A stretch of DNA of 64,000 nt from Allobosea sp. Lineage in GTDB: Bacteria; Pseudomonadota; Alphaproteobacteria; Rhizobiales; Beijerinckiaceae. Position 1 is the first letter of the stretch, and each line of letters starts with the position of its first letter. The DNA lies in assembly GCF_017308015.1 (NCBI RefSeq), contig NZ_JAFKFW010000030.1:1-64000 (forward strand), read 5' to 3'. A program made the position numbers and the translations under genes. Below the pieces are notes generated by a model. The model was not told where the DNA came from. It did not search any database and saw only the letters and a program-made list of their open reading frames with translations. This document shows, piece after piece, positions 1 to 9,178 of this stretch.

Positions 1-1439
1 GCTACGGGGCGCCTGTCGCCTGTCATCATGAGGATTGTCTCGACCCCACCGTGCCGCAGCGCCGTGAGCGCACCGGCAGACGTCTCGCGCGGCTTGTCGG
101 CGACACTGACGGCGCCGAGAAGATGGTCGCCACGACCCAGGTAAACGACGGTCTCGGCTGTGTCGTGAAGGGCCCTCAGCGCATCGTGATCCAACGCGGC
201 GCCCATGGCCTCGGCCATTCGGCGATTGCCCGCCCAAAGCGGACCGGTTTCGTCTTCACCCGTGATCCCCCTGCTCGGCAGGGCTTTCACGCTCCGTACC
301 TCGCGGACGGGCAGTCCGCGCTGCGAGGCCTCGCGTCGCAGCGCATCGGCGATATGATGCTCGGAATGGGCCTCGAGGCTGGCGAGAGTGGACAGGAAGG
401 CGCTCTCGTCTCCATCAAGGGCGACGACGTCCGTCACGGTGGCCCGGCCAGTCGTCAGCGTTCCGGTCTTGTCGAACGCAAAAACCTTGACGCTTGCCAG
501 GGTTTCAAGCGCTGCGCCGCCCTTGAAGAGAACGCCTCCGCGGGCCGCCGCCGAGAGAGCGGACAGGATCGCGGCCGGCACGGAGATGACGACTGCGCAG
601 GGACTTGCCGCGACCAGCATCGTCGCAGCGCGGTAGAGGGCGGTCTCCCAGCCGTTTCCGAGCCACAGGAAGACACCGAGCGCGACGACGGAGCCGATGA
701 GCACCGCAACCGTGTATCGCTGTCCGAACCAGGCACTGAACCGTTCCGAGGGCGCTTTCGCCGCCTGTGCCTGGGTGACGAGAGCGATCATCCGCGCGAT
801 CGTGCTCTGCTCGAGCGTTTTCGTGATCCGAACCTCGAGAACGCCGTCGAGATTGACCGTCGCCTCGAAAAGAGGCTCGCCCGGCTCCTTGCGGACCGGC
901 ATCGACTCGCCGGTGATCGTGGACTCGTCCAGCGAGCCCCGGCCGGAAACGACCGTGCCGTCTGCCGGCACCCGTGAGCCCGGGCGCAGGATCACCATAT
1001 CGCCGATGCGCAGATCGGTCGCGGCCACCTCCTCGACGTCGCCATGCTGTGTCTTGCGGAACGCTGTTTCCGGCCGCAAGGCCATCAAGGCCTCGATCGC
1101 GCGCTTGGCTCGCCCCATGGCGCGCTCCTCGAGCGTCGTCGACAGGCTGAACAGCGTCAGCAGGACCGCGCCCTCGAGCGAGGCTCCGACGGCCGCTGCC
1201 GCGAGTGCCGCGACGATCATCAGAAGATCGATGTCGAGGATGCGGTCGCGCCAGAGCGCCGTCAGGGCGCGCCAACCTGCAGGTACGCCGCCGGTCAGAT
1301 AGACGAGCGCCGTGCCGAGCAGTGCGACCAGCGCCCCGGACTGGCCATCGATGAGCCATCTGCCCGACGCAGCCAGGGCGAGGCCTGCCACGGTTGCCGT
1401 GGTGAGAACAACGGCGAGGTTCGATAGGAAACGAGACAA
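1..1439 (-). CDS. P1B-type heavy-metal-transporting ATPase (SPC class), 3' end beyond window
   Basis: Integral-membrane P-type ATPase that would export a transition-metal ion; 479 residues are visible and the C-terminus lies beyond the left edge. The frame holds the phosphorylation motif DKTGTLT, the actuator TGES motif and a membrane metal-site motif SPC (in AASPCAVV) where CPC is usual. SPC is characteristic of the P1B-4 group (Co/Fe/Zn exporters of the CtpD/CoaT kind), which is established family knowledge. The usual SEHP motif of the nucleotide domain reads SEHH here. There is no N-terminal metal-binding domain: the protein starts directly in the membrane region. Start: TTG at 1439, chosen because an in-frame TAG lies two codons upstream and TGGAG sits about 6 nt before it. 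No regulator gene is adjacent. Metal specificity is inference. Confidence 0.85.
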   Translation of the reverse strand, partial: MSRFLSNLAVVLTTATVAGLALAASGRWLIDGQSGALVALLGTALVYLTGGVPAGWRALTALWRDRILDIDLLMIVAALAAAAVGASLEGAVLLTLFSLSTTLEERAMGRAKRAIEALMALRPETAFRKTQHGDVEEVAATDLRIGDMVILRPGSRVPADGTVVSGRGSLDESTITGESMPVRKEPGEPLFEATVNLDGVLEVRITKTLEQSTIARMIALVTQAQAAKAPSERFSAWFGQRYTVAVLIGSVVALGVFLWLGNGWETALYRAATMLVAASPCAVVISVPAAILSALSAAARGGVLFKGGAALETLASVKVFAFDKTGTLTTGRATVTDVVALDGDESAFLSTLASLEAHSEHHIADALRREASQRGLPVREVRSVKALPSRGITGEDETGPLWAGNRRMAEAMGAALDHDALRALHDTAETVVYLGRGDHLLGAVSVADKPRETSAGALTALRHGGVETILMMTGDRRPV

Positions 1440-1979
1440 CGGCTACTCCAGTGCGTGACCGGTATCGACGCGACATAGTTTGGAATTGTTCTAATCTATA
1501 GTCATTGTGCTGCATGTGCAACCGCCGGGTCAGTCGGAACGGATCAACGTCGGCAGGTCGTGGATTGGCCGGTCCCGGCGGCGGATCGAAGCCGCTATTC
1601 ACTCTCGGGAGAGATCAGGGTGAGGCTGTCGCGGCGACAGTGGCGACGGCCTTCGCGAAGTCCAGCCCGCGCCCGGGGCGTTTCGCCCAGGCGGTCGCGC
1701 TTGCTGGGGCTCACCGGGGTCGAGCAGTTTGTATGGCCCGTTCAATTCCGCATTGGCGCAGGCCTGCGGCTGGAGATCGACCGACTCCGGAGCGGAGATG
1801 GCTGCTGCTGCCGGATCAGGGGGCGTCGCGTCTCGCAGACGTTCGAGGCCGGGATTCGCTCTGTCCCGATCTTCGATGTCAGGGTTCGATCGCAGCAGGC
1901 CGCTGAAACAGGCGGGTCGGGGTCTCGTTAGCCCCGCGGGGCGGGGCTCATGCCTCCAAAGCCGTGGAGATGGCGCGCG
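1440..1979. other. Intergenic stretch without a supported gene
   Basis: About 540 bases between the metal ATPase and coxA. The open frames here are short, overlap each other on the plus strand and resemble no family I know. The part nearest the ATPase (1470-1510) is AT-rich and probably carries its promoter. On the minus strand it contains a TTAGAA-CAA-TTCCAA element, a rough palindrome that could bind a metal-responsive repressor; this is speculative. The coxA end holds a GC-rich hairpin listed separately. Confidence 0.4.
1930..1948 (-). terminator. GC-rich hairpin downstream of coxA
   Basis: AGCCCCG and CGGGGCT form a perfect 7-bp stem around a 5-nt loop, about 30 bases past the coxA stop on the minus strand. 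No clear U-run follows, so intrinsic termination is uncertain. It may instead protect the 3' end or act with Rho. Confidence 0.4.
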
Positions 1980-3593
1980 TCAGGCTTCATGGTCCGTGCC
2001 GACGATCTGCGGCAGTGTCTCGAACTGGTGGAAGGGCGGCGGCGATGACAGTGTCCACTCCAGCGTCGTCGCGCCTTCGCCCCACGGATTGTCCCCCGCG
2101 GGACGCTTGCGCCAGAAGGCCTCGGCGATCATCGCGGCGAAGACGAGCAGGCTTGCGGCCGAGATGTAGGAGCCGATCGAGGAGACGAAGTTCCAGCCGG
2201 CGAAGGCGTCGGGATAATCGGCATAATGTCGCGGCATCCCGGCGAGTCCGAGGAAGTGCTGCGGGAAGAACACCATGTTCACGCCGATGAACATCATCGC
2301 GAAATGCAGCCGTCCGAGCCATTCGTTGGCCAGGTAGCCGCTCATCTTCGGGAACCAGTAGTAGAAGCCTGCGAAGATGCCGAACACGGCACCGAGCGAC
2401 AGCACATAATGGAAATGGGCAATGACGTAGTAGGTGTTGTGCAGGACGCGGTCGATGCCGACATTGGCCAGCACCACGCCGGTCACGCCGCCGATGGTGA
2501 ACAGGACGATGAAGCCCATTGCCCAGAGCATCGGGACGCGGAAGCGGATCGAGCCGCCCCACATGGTTGCGAGCCAGGAGAAGATCTTGATGCCGGTCGG
2601 CACCGCGATCACCATCGAGGCGAAGGCGAAATAGCGCTGCGTGTTGAGCGACAGCCCGGCGGTGTACATGTGGTGCGCCCACACGATGAAGCCGATCAGG
2701 CCGATTGCGACGATGGCATAGGCCATGCCGAGATAGCCGAAGATCGGCTTCTTCGAGAAGGTCGAGACGACATGGCTGATGATGCCGAAGGCCGGCAGGA
2801 TCATGATGTACACTTCGGGGTGGCCGAAGAACCAGAACAGGTGCTGGTAGAGGATCGGATCGCCGCCACCGGCGGGATCGAAGAAGGTCGTGCTGAAATT
2901 GCGGTCCGTCAGCAGCATGGTGACCGCGCCGGCCAGCACCGGCAGAGCAAAGAGCAGCATGAACGCCGTGACCAGCATGGCCCAGGCGAAGAGCGGCATG
3001 CGGTGCAGGGTCATGCCCGGTGCGCGCATGTTCAGGATCGTGGTGATGAAGTTGATCGCACCGAGAATCGAGGCTGCGCCCGAAAGGTGGATCGACAGGA
3101 TGACGAAATCGACAGCAGGACCGGGCTGGCCCGCGGCGGCGGAAAATGGCGGGTAGAGCGTCCAGCCGCCGCCATGGCCGGAGATGCCCGGCGCGCCCTC
3201 GACGAAGAGCGAGCACAGGAAGAGTACGAAGGACGCGACGAGCAGCCAGAACGAGATGTTGTTCATGCGCGGGAAGGCCATGTCCGGCGCGCCGATCATC
3301 AGCGGCACCAGCCAGTTGCCGAAGCCGCCGATCAGCGCCGGCATGATGACGAAGAAGATCATGATCAGCCCGTGAGCGCTGACCACCACGTTGAACACTG
3401 CGGCGCTTGAGAAGATTTGCATACCCGGCTGCTGCAGTTCCATCCGCATGGCAACCGAGAGGGCAGTCCCGAGTACGCCGGCCAGCGTGGAGAAGATCAG
3501 GTAGAGCGTGCCGATATCCTTGTGGTTGGTCGACAGGAACCAGCGGGTCCAGAAGCCGGGCCTGTGATCGGCAGTCTCCGCGTGAGCCATCAT
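1980..3593 (-). CDS. ctaD: Cytochrome c oxidase subunit I (aa3-type)
   Basis: Catalytic subunit of a haem-copper terminal oxidase: twelve membrane helices, haem a and the haem a3/CuB centre. 537 residues, normal length. Visible signatures: [14 protein letters not shown] (residues about 254-267) with the CuB histidine H258, the D-channel glutamate E260 and the cross-linked tyrosine Y262; [12 protein letters not shown] with the D-channel entrance aspartate D104; HFHYVLS with haem ligands; and [14 protein letters not shown] with the K-channel lysine. This is family A, proton-pumping type. Start at the first of two ATGs, with AGGAGAA five bases upstream. It follows the xdhC-like gene by one base, so the two are co-transcribed. 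Subunit II, subunit III and haem-assembly genes are absent from this neighbourhood, which is unusual for ctaD. Confidence 0.95.
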   Translation of the reverse strand: MMAHAETADHRPGFWTRWFLSTNHKDIGTLYLIFSTLAGVLGTALSVAMRMELQQPGMQIFSSAAVFNVVVSAHGLIMIFFVIMPALIGGFGNWLVPLMIGAPDMAFPRMNNISFWLLVASFVLFLCSLFVEGAPGISGHGGGWTLYPPFSAAAGQPGPAVDFVILSIHLSGAASILGAINFITTILNMRAPGMTLHRMPLFAWAMLVTAFMLLFALPVLAGAVTMLLTDRNFSTTFFDPAGGGDPILYQHLFWFFGHPEVYIMILPAFGIISHVVSTFSKKPIFGYLGMAYAIVAIGLIGFIVWAHHMYTAGLSLNTQRYFAFASMVIAVPTGIKIFSWLATMWGGSIRFRVPMLWAMGFIVLFTIGGVTGVVLANVGIDRVLHNTYYVIAHFHYVLSLGAVFGIFAGFYYWFPKMSGYLANEWLGRLHFAMMFIGVNMVFFPQHFLGLAGMPRHYADYPDAFAGWNFVSSIGSYISAASLLVFAAMIAEAFWRKRPAGDNPWGEGATTLEWTLSSPPPFHQFETLPQIVGTDHEA

Positions 3594-3594
3594 C

Positions 3595-4488
3595 TCATTC
3601 TCCTGCGACGCGCAGCGGTTCGGGACGGGACAGCAAGATCGGAGGCCGTGTCTCCCCCGGCGCGGCCGCTGACGTGTCGCCCGCCTGGCGCGTGGATTTC
3701 CGGTCAGCGCGACTGCGGCGGACGAGCACGATTTCTGCGATGACCGACAACGCGATTTCCTCGGGCGTGTGTGCGCCCAGGGCGATCCCGGCCGGCGCGC
3801 GGACCCGATCGAGCGCCTGACGGTCGAAACCCGCCTTGCGCAGATGGTTCAGCACGAGCCCAGCGCGCCGGCGGCTGGCGATCAGGGCGATATGACCGAC
3901 ATCGCTTGCGAGCAGGTGGAGGAGCGCTTCGTGATCGCCGCGATGCTGGGTCGCCACGATCGCGAAGTCGCCGGCTTCCGGCGCCAGCGCTGCATAGTCC
4001 GGGTCGTCGGTGATGATGCGGGCCGCCGCGGGAAACCGCTCGGCTCCGGCACCGATGTCATTGACGATGACTGCGAATCCCAGGAGAGCGCCCAGGTGGC
4101 ACAGGCATTCGGCGACACGGCCATGCCCCAGAAGCAAGAGTTTCGGCCGCGGCAGAAGCGGCTCGACATAAACCCGCATGCGACCTCCGCAGGGCATGCC
4201 GGCACCGAGCACCTCGCTGTCGAGATCGACGTCGACAAGCTGAGGCTTGCCGCTCGTACAGGCTTCGACGGCAGCGTAGGCAACCATGGATTCGGCGCAG
4301 CCGCCGCCGACCCAGCCGGCGATGATCTCGCCCTCGACATCGAATAATGCCTTCGCACCCGCGCGCCCGGCGCTGGATCCCTGGGCTTCGACGACGACGC
4401 CGAGTGCGAAAGCACGGCCGGCGGCAGACAGCTTGGCGGCCAGTTGGAGGATATCCGTTCCCGTAAAATCGGCAGGGCGCACGCCCAT
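3595..4488 (-). CDS. XdhC/CoxI-family molybdoenzyme maturation protein
   Basis: 297-residue cytoplasmic protein of the family that binds molybdenum cofactor and assists its sulfuration and insertion into xanthine-dehydrogenase-type hydroxylases. N-terminal XdhC/CoxI domain: [22 protein letters not shown] and GMPCGG (canonical GM-CGG). C-terminal Rossmann domain: [11 protein letters not shown], then ASRRRAG and [17 protein letters not shown]. Start: ATG at 4488, because the family conserved region begins about 12 residues later; an in-frame extension upstream to 4605 has no family resemblance. One base before coxA, hence the same transcript. The nearest possible client is the orphan molybdenum subunit at 14155-16503, about 10 kb away. 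A role in that maturation is inference. Confidence 0.85.
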   Translation of the reverse strand: MGVRPADFTGTDILQLAAKLSAAGRAFALGVVVEAQGSSAGRAGAKALFDVEGEIIAGWVGGGCAESMVAYAAVEACTSGKPQLVDVDLDSEVLGAGMPCGGRMRVYVEPLLPRPKLLLLGHGRVAECLCHLGALLGFAVIVNDIGAGAERFPAAARIITDDPDYAALAPEAGDFAIVATQHRGDHEALLHLLASDVGHIALIASRRRAGLVLNHLRKAGFDRQALDRVRAPAGIALGAHTPEEIALSVIAEIVLVRRSRADRKSTRQAGDTSAAAPGETRPPILLSRPEPLRVAGE

Positions 4489-4893
4489 GGCATTCCATCC
4501 CCGAAGGCTGGGGCCGCCCGGTTCACGATACGCCGCCGACTTGCGCGGCATGGATGGTGGCGAAGCCCAGTGCCGCCATCTTGCGCCTGCAAAAAAAGCA
4601 AACAAACGAATTTAATGGCAGATTTAATGCAGAAATAGTGCAGTCAAATTCTGGGCGAGTCGAATGTGGAGATCAGGCTCGCGCGACCGTCCGCGGAAAT
4701 CGCGCGGATGCGGCGTCTTGCGAGCGCCGCTGAGCAGCCCGGCGTCAGTCAGCCGCTGCCAGCCGGCGTCAAAGCTCTTGAAGAGCGGCGCGCCTCCGAT
4801 CTTCCTTCCGACATGGTCGGCGATCCGCCGGCGCTGCCAGCTACTTGCGCTGCGTGACACGGTCCGGACGGTGACCGGAGCAAACCTCGGCGG
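4489..4893. other. Intergenic region, probable promoter of the xdhC-coxA operon
   Basis: About 400 bases with no supported gene. The segment 4588-4650 is much more AT-rich than its surroundings and carries three tandem 11-12 bp repeats, listed separately. The rest resembles neither a gene nor a mobile element. Confidence 0.4.
4610..4643. repeat. Three tandem 11-12 bp repeats upstream of xdhC
   Basis: ATTTAATGGCAG (4610-4621), ATTTAATGCAG (4622-4632) and AAATAGTGCAG (4633-4643) follow each other directly, about one helical turn apart. They lie about 120 bases upstream of the xdhC start in an AT-rich patch. Such spacing suits cooperative binding of a regulator on one DNA face. The binding protein is unknown. 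Confidence 0.45.
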
Positions 4894-7515
4894 CTAAGGC
4901 TGCCAGTCCACCATAGCGAGCGCGTTTCCTCCGAGCTTCTGGAAGGCGCGCTGCCGGCAGGAGAAAACGATGATCTGCTGCTCCCGGGACTGGCGATGGA
5001 GGGCGTCGAACATCTTCTCGATACGATCGTCATCGGAATAGACGAGAGCATCGTCGAGAATGACCGGCGCCGGCCGGCCGTCTCGGGCGAGCAACCGGGC
5101 GAAAGCGAGCCGTGTCAACACGGAAAGCTGCTCGCGCATGCCGCCGCTCAGACGTTCGACATCCTCCTCCTGGCCGTTCCGCGAGATGGTCTGGGGCAAA
5201 AGCGTGCGCTCGTCGAAGGTGACCGATACGTCATCGAACAGAAGCCCCAGCAGCGGCCGCAGCTCGGCCATGACGGGCTTCAGATAGAGCTCGCGCGCCT
5301 CTGAACGTGCATCATCGAGCGCCAGCGACAGGCGCTGCAGGACGGCGACCTCCCTCTCGAACGCCGCGACGCGCAGTTCCGCTGCCGACAGGGCCTCGGC
5401 GGTCTCGCGCCAGCTTTCCTCGACAGCCTCGTCCGATCTGGCACGGATCTCGGCATTGAGGCCGGCGACGATCTCCCGCAGGGCTACGATCTGCTGCTCG
5501 GCACCGCTCTGAACCGACCGGGCGCGCTTCAACGCCGCCTCGGCGGATGCCAGATCTACGCCTGAAGCGCGCAATTCGGCAACACGAGCATCCGCTTCGC
5601 TGAATTGGCTTAGGCGTTCGGCCAGCTCTGTGGAAAGCGCCTGTTCGCGTGCGCCTCGCTGATCTTCCGGCCCGAGCTGGGCTTCGACATGAGCTTGTTC
5701 GGTCCGCATCGTGGCCAGCGATATTTCGGCCGCGACGACGGCGTCCTCTGCCCTGCCGCGGGCCGGCTCCGCTTCTCGTAGCGCGTGCCGTGTTTCCGAG
5801 CGGTGTCGCTCGGCCTGCGTGAGCGCGGCGCGAAGCTCTGCCGGATCGCCCTCCGGGCCGGAAACATCGGCCCCTGCGAGGGCCTGCGCCGCGGCATCCT
5901 CGCGGAGCCTTGCGAGCCCCGCCGGAGCGAGCGAGGACAGGCTGCCGCGCAATTCGCGGATCTCGGCGTCGATCTCCTGGGCACGTACCTGACGCTCGCG
6001 CGCTTCGGCCAGCGTCTCGACACCCATCGAGCCGAGCAATCTACGCTGCCTCTCCTCGACCTGTTCCAGGCGGGTGTCGCCGGAGGGCTTCTTGTTGGAG
6101 CGCAGGGAGATCACGCCGATGCCCGGCACAACCAGTTGCGCCTGCCCGTCATAGCTGCGCTCGCGCCCGTCGGCGAGCGGCGCCCCGTCCATTGTCACCT
6201 CGCCCTGGGCGTCCTTCGCATAGGCGACGGCGACGGAGGGGCGCGCGGCTTCGGCGACCGCCCGGAGCCCGGAAAGCTCGACCTCCAGCGCCTGCAGCTC
6301 CTCGATGGCGCCGGGTGGGATTTTGACGAGGGCGAGCTGCGCCTCCGTTTCCTCCAGCGCCTGGCGCCTGGCCTCGGCCTCATTCAGACGCCTGTTCGAC
6401 TCCGCGAGACGTTCAGCCGCCTCCCGCGCCCGCAACGCTGCATCCAGACGGGCCAGCAAGGTACGAGCCTCCTGCTCCTGCATATCCGCCTGGTCCGCCG
6501 CCGCTTGCACTCTCGCGATCAATTCGCCGGCCTCGCGCCGCCGGCCGACAGCCTCGTCGCGCCGACGCTCCCCTTCGATCAACCGCGCCGCGAGCGCCTT
6601 CGCGTTCTGCGAGGTCGTACGAAAGGCATCGAGCGCCCCTTCCGCGCCATCACGCCGCTCGCGGGCAAGTTTCAGCTCGGCTTCCGCGGCTTTCAGCTTC
6701 TCGCCCTGGGCCTGCGCGGCCTCGAACGCTGCCTGTGCTTCCGCCGCTGCCCTCTGGCGCTCCTGCCGCTCATCGGCGCCGTCGAGTTCGGCCAACCGCT
6801 TCTGTGTGGAAGTTCGCTCGTCCAGCGCGTCCCGAAGGGCTGCGACATCGGCGGCGAGCCGTTTCTCGTCCGCGGCCAGCCTGTCGCGGGCTTCGATCGC
6901 TGCGGCGTAGCGCCCGCCCGCCTTGGGGCCGCGCTTGGTCACGACCTTGTCGAGCTCGCCGGCCACCGCCTGGATGATCTCGGCCATGCGCCGGCCGCCC
7001 GTGATGGCCTCGACCTCGCCCTGTACTGATTCGAGCAAGCTGGCGCGCACCTGCTTTTCGCCGTCCTCCTCGGCATTGCTGCGCTTGTCGATGCCGGTCA
7101 CGCCCTGGCGCACCCAGAGCAGGCCCGCCGGCCCGGCCGGTCCTCCCTTGATCAGGGCGCTGATGAAGTTCTCGGCCTCGTCGGCCTGTGCCACGAGGCG
7201 CCCGGTCGCCAGATCGGTGACGCGCGCGTAACCGCCGCCATAATACTGTTTGGTGATGCGCAGGCGATCGTCGCCATGCGAGATATCCGCCTCCACCAGC
7301 GGGTTGCCTCCGCTATAGGGGCGCAGATTTCTCACCGCACCGGACTTGCCCGAATAGGGCTGGAAGAACAGCGTGTGCAGCGCCTCGAAGCTTGTCGACT
7401 TGCCAAATTCATTGGCGGCGCAGAGCACGTTCACGCCATCTCCAATACCCTCGATCGCGACGCCGCGGCCGGCGAAGCGTTTGACGTTGAACAGGCGCAG
7501 CGCCGAGATCTTCAT
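4894..7515 (-). CDS. YhaN/SbcC-like SMC-type ATPase
   Basis: 873-residue ATPase of the Rad50/SbcC/YhaN class, the DNA-tethering partner of the nuclease encoded just upstream. The N-terminus MKISALRLFNVKRFAGRG leads to a P-loop at about residues 32-41, AANEFGKST, with Ala where the first Gly is usual. A long coiled-coil region rich in Ala/Glu/Arg follows (about 180-720), containing no CxxC zinc hook that I can see. The C-terminal half-domain has the ABC signature LSGGMREQL and Walker B PVILDDALVYSDDD. Start: ATG at 7515 overlaps the stop of the nuclease gene (ATGA); a longer frame upstream is the out-of-frame shadow of that gene. Role in double-strand end processing is family knowledge. Confidence 0.85.
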   Translation of the reverse strand: MKISALRLFNVKRFAGRGVAIEGIGDGVNVLCAANEFGKSTSFEALHTLFFQPYSGKSGAVRNLRPYSGGNPLVEADISHGDDRLRITKQYYGGGYARVTDLATGRLVAQADEAENFISALIKGGPAGPAGLLWVRQGVTGIDKRSNAEEDGEKQVRASLLESVQGEVEAITGGRRMAEIIQAVAGELDKVVTKRGPKAGGRYAAAIEARDRLAADEKRLAADVAALRDALDERTSTQKRLAELDGADERQERQRAAAEAQAAFEAAQAQGEKLKAAEAELKLARERRDGAEGALDAFRTTSQNAKALAARLIEGERRRDEAVGRRREAGELIARVQAAADQADMQEQEARTLLARLDAALRAREAAERLAESNRRLNEAEARRQALEETEAQLALVKIPPGAIEELQALEVELSGLRAVAEAARPSVAVAYAKDAQGEVTMDGAPLADGRERSYDGQAQLVVPGIGVISLRSNKKPSGDTRLEQVEERQRRLLGSMGVETLAEARERQVRAQEIDAEIRELRGSLSSLAPAGLARLREDAAAQALAGADVSGPEGDPAELRAALTQAERHRSETRHALREAEPARGRAEDAVVAAEISLATMRTEQAHVEAQLGPEDQRGAREQALSTELAERLSQFSEADARVAELRASGVDLASAEAALKRARSVQSGAEQQIVALREIVAGLNAEIRARSDEAVEESWRETAEALSAAELRVAAFEREVAVLQRLSLALDDARSEARELYLKPVMAELRPLLGLLFDDVSVTFDERTLLPQTISRNGQEEDVERLSGGMREQLSVLTRLAFARLLARDGRPAPVILDDALVYSDDDRIEKMFDALHRQSREQQIIVFSCRQRAFQKLGGNALAMVDWQP

Positions 7516-8633
7516 GGCGTCACCGCCTGCGCATAGGAAAACAGGCGGGCGAGCGCGGCGCGTGCGATCTCGCGTTCCCCGGCCGAGTGTCTTTCGCTCT
7601 CCGCCTCTGCGAGCAGGGCCGCGGCGGCCTCGCGCAAGGCGCCGGCGCGGTCGATCAGGTCGAGATCGCCGGCCTCGCATTCCGTGGTGAGCCCGCTATC
7701 GTCCAGCTCCAGAAAGGCGAAATCAGGCGCCGAGCGCGCCGCTGCTTCCGTCATCGCCGTCCGCCCCGGGAGGCGACTGCGTCCAGTCGCGACCAGTTGC
7801 AGCAACGTCTCCCGCCGCCGGCTCTCCGGAAGCAGCGCTTCCAGCACCTGTACGGGGTCGTCACCGTCGAGGAGCTGAAGATCGAGAATCTGCCAGTCGA
7901 AGCTAGCGGTCGCCAGCGCGCTTACCTCCGGCAAGGCGGACCGGCCGGCAATGCTCACCAGCAGGGCCTCTCCCGGTCGCCTGTGCTTGAACCGATCAGG
8001 CTCGGGCGTTCCACTGTAGCGTGTCCGCGGATCGACGACGAGTGCCCCATGCCAGTCGCCGAGGGCCAGATAGTCGAGACCGGCTCGGGCCGCCCTGTCG
8101 GGTGCGATCACGTCCGACGTTGCTCCTTCTTCCGAGAAGTCCCGGATCGCGCCATGCGCCAGGCCGAGGCGCAGCGTGCCCTCGGGCGTGGTGGCGCCAT
8201 CCATCCACTCGCTCATATCGCGGCCGGGGCGCCGCGTCGTGCAGGGCGCCGGCAACAGCGCGACCTGGGGTGACAGCGGCAGCGCGACCGGCTCGGTCGC
8301 CAGGATCACGTTTTCGGGGGCCTCCGCCTTCAGCATCGCCCAGAGCTGCGCCGCCTGCAGCGAGTCGTGGTTGCCGGGCAGGACCACCCAGCGGACCGGC
8401 GCATGGTCGCGCATCGCGGCGAGTGCTTGCCGGCGAACGTCCGGCGCCGGTGTCTCGGTGTCGAACGTATCGCCCGCGAGCAGGATCGTGTCGGCACCAT
8501 GCTCGCGCGCATGCTGCGCGAGCCGCCCGATGACCCCGTGCCGCGCCTCTCTCAGGCGGCCGGGCAGGTCACCAGTGAATTGGCCGAAGCGCTTGCCGAG
8601 ATGGAGATCGCTGGAATGGATGAAGCGGAACAT
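7512..8633 (-). CDS. SbcD/YhaO-like DNA repair exonuclease (metallophosphoesterase)
   Basis: 373-residue calcineurin-like phosphoesterase, the Mre11/SbcD counterpart of the ATPase that follows it. Metal-binding motifs in order: FIHSSDLHLGKRF at the N-terminus, LLAGDTFDTE, LPGNHDS, then LAHG and LGDWH. The C-terminal 120 residues carry no further recognisable catalytic motif. Start: ATG at 8633, immediately before the first metal motif as in homologues. The frame stays open about 110 codons further upstream, so a longer N-terminus cannot be excluded. Translationally coupled (ATGA) to the SMC-like gene; the pair forms a two-gene nuclease operon. Confidence 0.85.
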   Translation of the reverse strand: MFRFIHSSDLHLGKRFGQFTGDLPGRLREARHGVIGRLAQHAREHGADTILLAGDTFDTETPAPDVRRQALAAMRDHAPVRWVVLPGNHDSLQAAQLWAMLKAEAPENVILATEPVALPLSPQVALLPAPCTTRRPGRDMSEWMDGATTPEGTLRLGLAHGAIRDFSEEGATSDVIAPDRAARAGLDYLALGDWHGALVVDPRTRYSGTPEPDRFKHRRPGEALLVSIAGRSALPEVSALATASFDWQILDLQLLDGDDPVQVLEALLPESRRRETLLQLVATGRSRLPGRTAMTEAAARSAPDFAFLELDDSGLTTECEAGDLDLIDRAGALREAAAALLAEAESERHSAGEREIARAALARLFSYAQAVTP

Positions 8634-9178
8634 ATCTATCCGGCAGGCTGGATGGTCGTGGAATACTGGCGCGCCCGGACGATCGCTGCGTGCTGCCGGG
8701 CAAGCGAGATACTCGACGCCGGGCAATCGTGCGAGATCGCGCGCAAGGTCAGGCTGGTCCAGCAGATCGGGATTGTCCAGGACCGCCGAAGCAATTGCGG
8801 CCAGCGGCTTATCGGCGATCGCGCGGCACGCATCGGTAAACGTCGCCTGCCGCGAGGGGCCGATCTCGGAAGTCGGCTCCTTATCCGAAACGGCTTCGCC
8901 GCTCGATTCTGCGGTCGTGTCCAGCCCGCGCCGGTCGAGGCCGGCGCGCTCGCGGATGCCGCCGCCGGCGGGCAACCAGCCATGAGCGCGGGCCGCCTTT
9001 CGCCCGACGCTAACCCTGCGCCGAGCTCGATCGCGGTGCCCTCGAAACCGTCATGCTGCGGGCCCGAGCCGTCGGTCGCTCCTATCAATAAGTAGATTTT
9101 ATCAAGTTATGAAATTTGATCCTTTTGGGGCAGGGCAGCTTGACGTCTAACGTCGCCCGCAGGGGAGAACGGCAGCGA
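8634..9178. other. Gap between nuclease and liv operons; possible N-terminal extension
   Basis: On the minus strand the nuclease frame remains open from 8633 to 8975. It encodes a fairly protein-like stretch (ADKPLAAIASAVLDNPDLL and onward), but third-position GC is lower than in neighbouring genes. It could be a real N-terminal extension or a decayed gene fragment. The plus-strand end (9085-9130) is AT-rich and includes ATCAA/TTGAT arms at 9101-9120; this is probably the promoter region of the liv operon. Confidence 0.35.

Noticed and set aside
1505-2169. Overlapping short plus-strand frames between the metal ATPase and ctaD
   Set aside because: Mutually overlapping, Arg-rich, no ribosome-binding sites or family resemblance.
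2226-3410. 394-codon plus-strand frame inside ctaD
   Set aside because: Antisense shadow of a gene with unambiguous haem-copper oxidase motifs; His/Glu/Asp-rich low-complexity translation.
5785-7029. 414-codon plus-strand frame inside the SMC-like gene
   Set aside because: Antisense to a long coiled-coil coding region, whose repetitive codons keep the opposite strand open; no recognisable motif.
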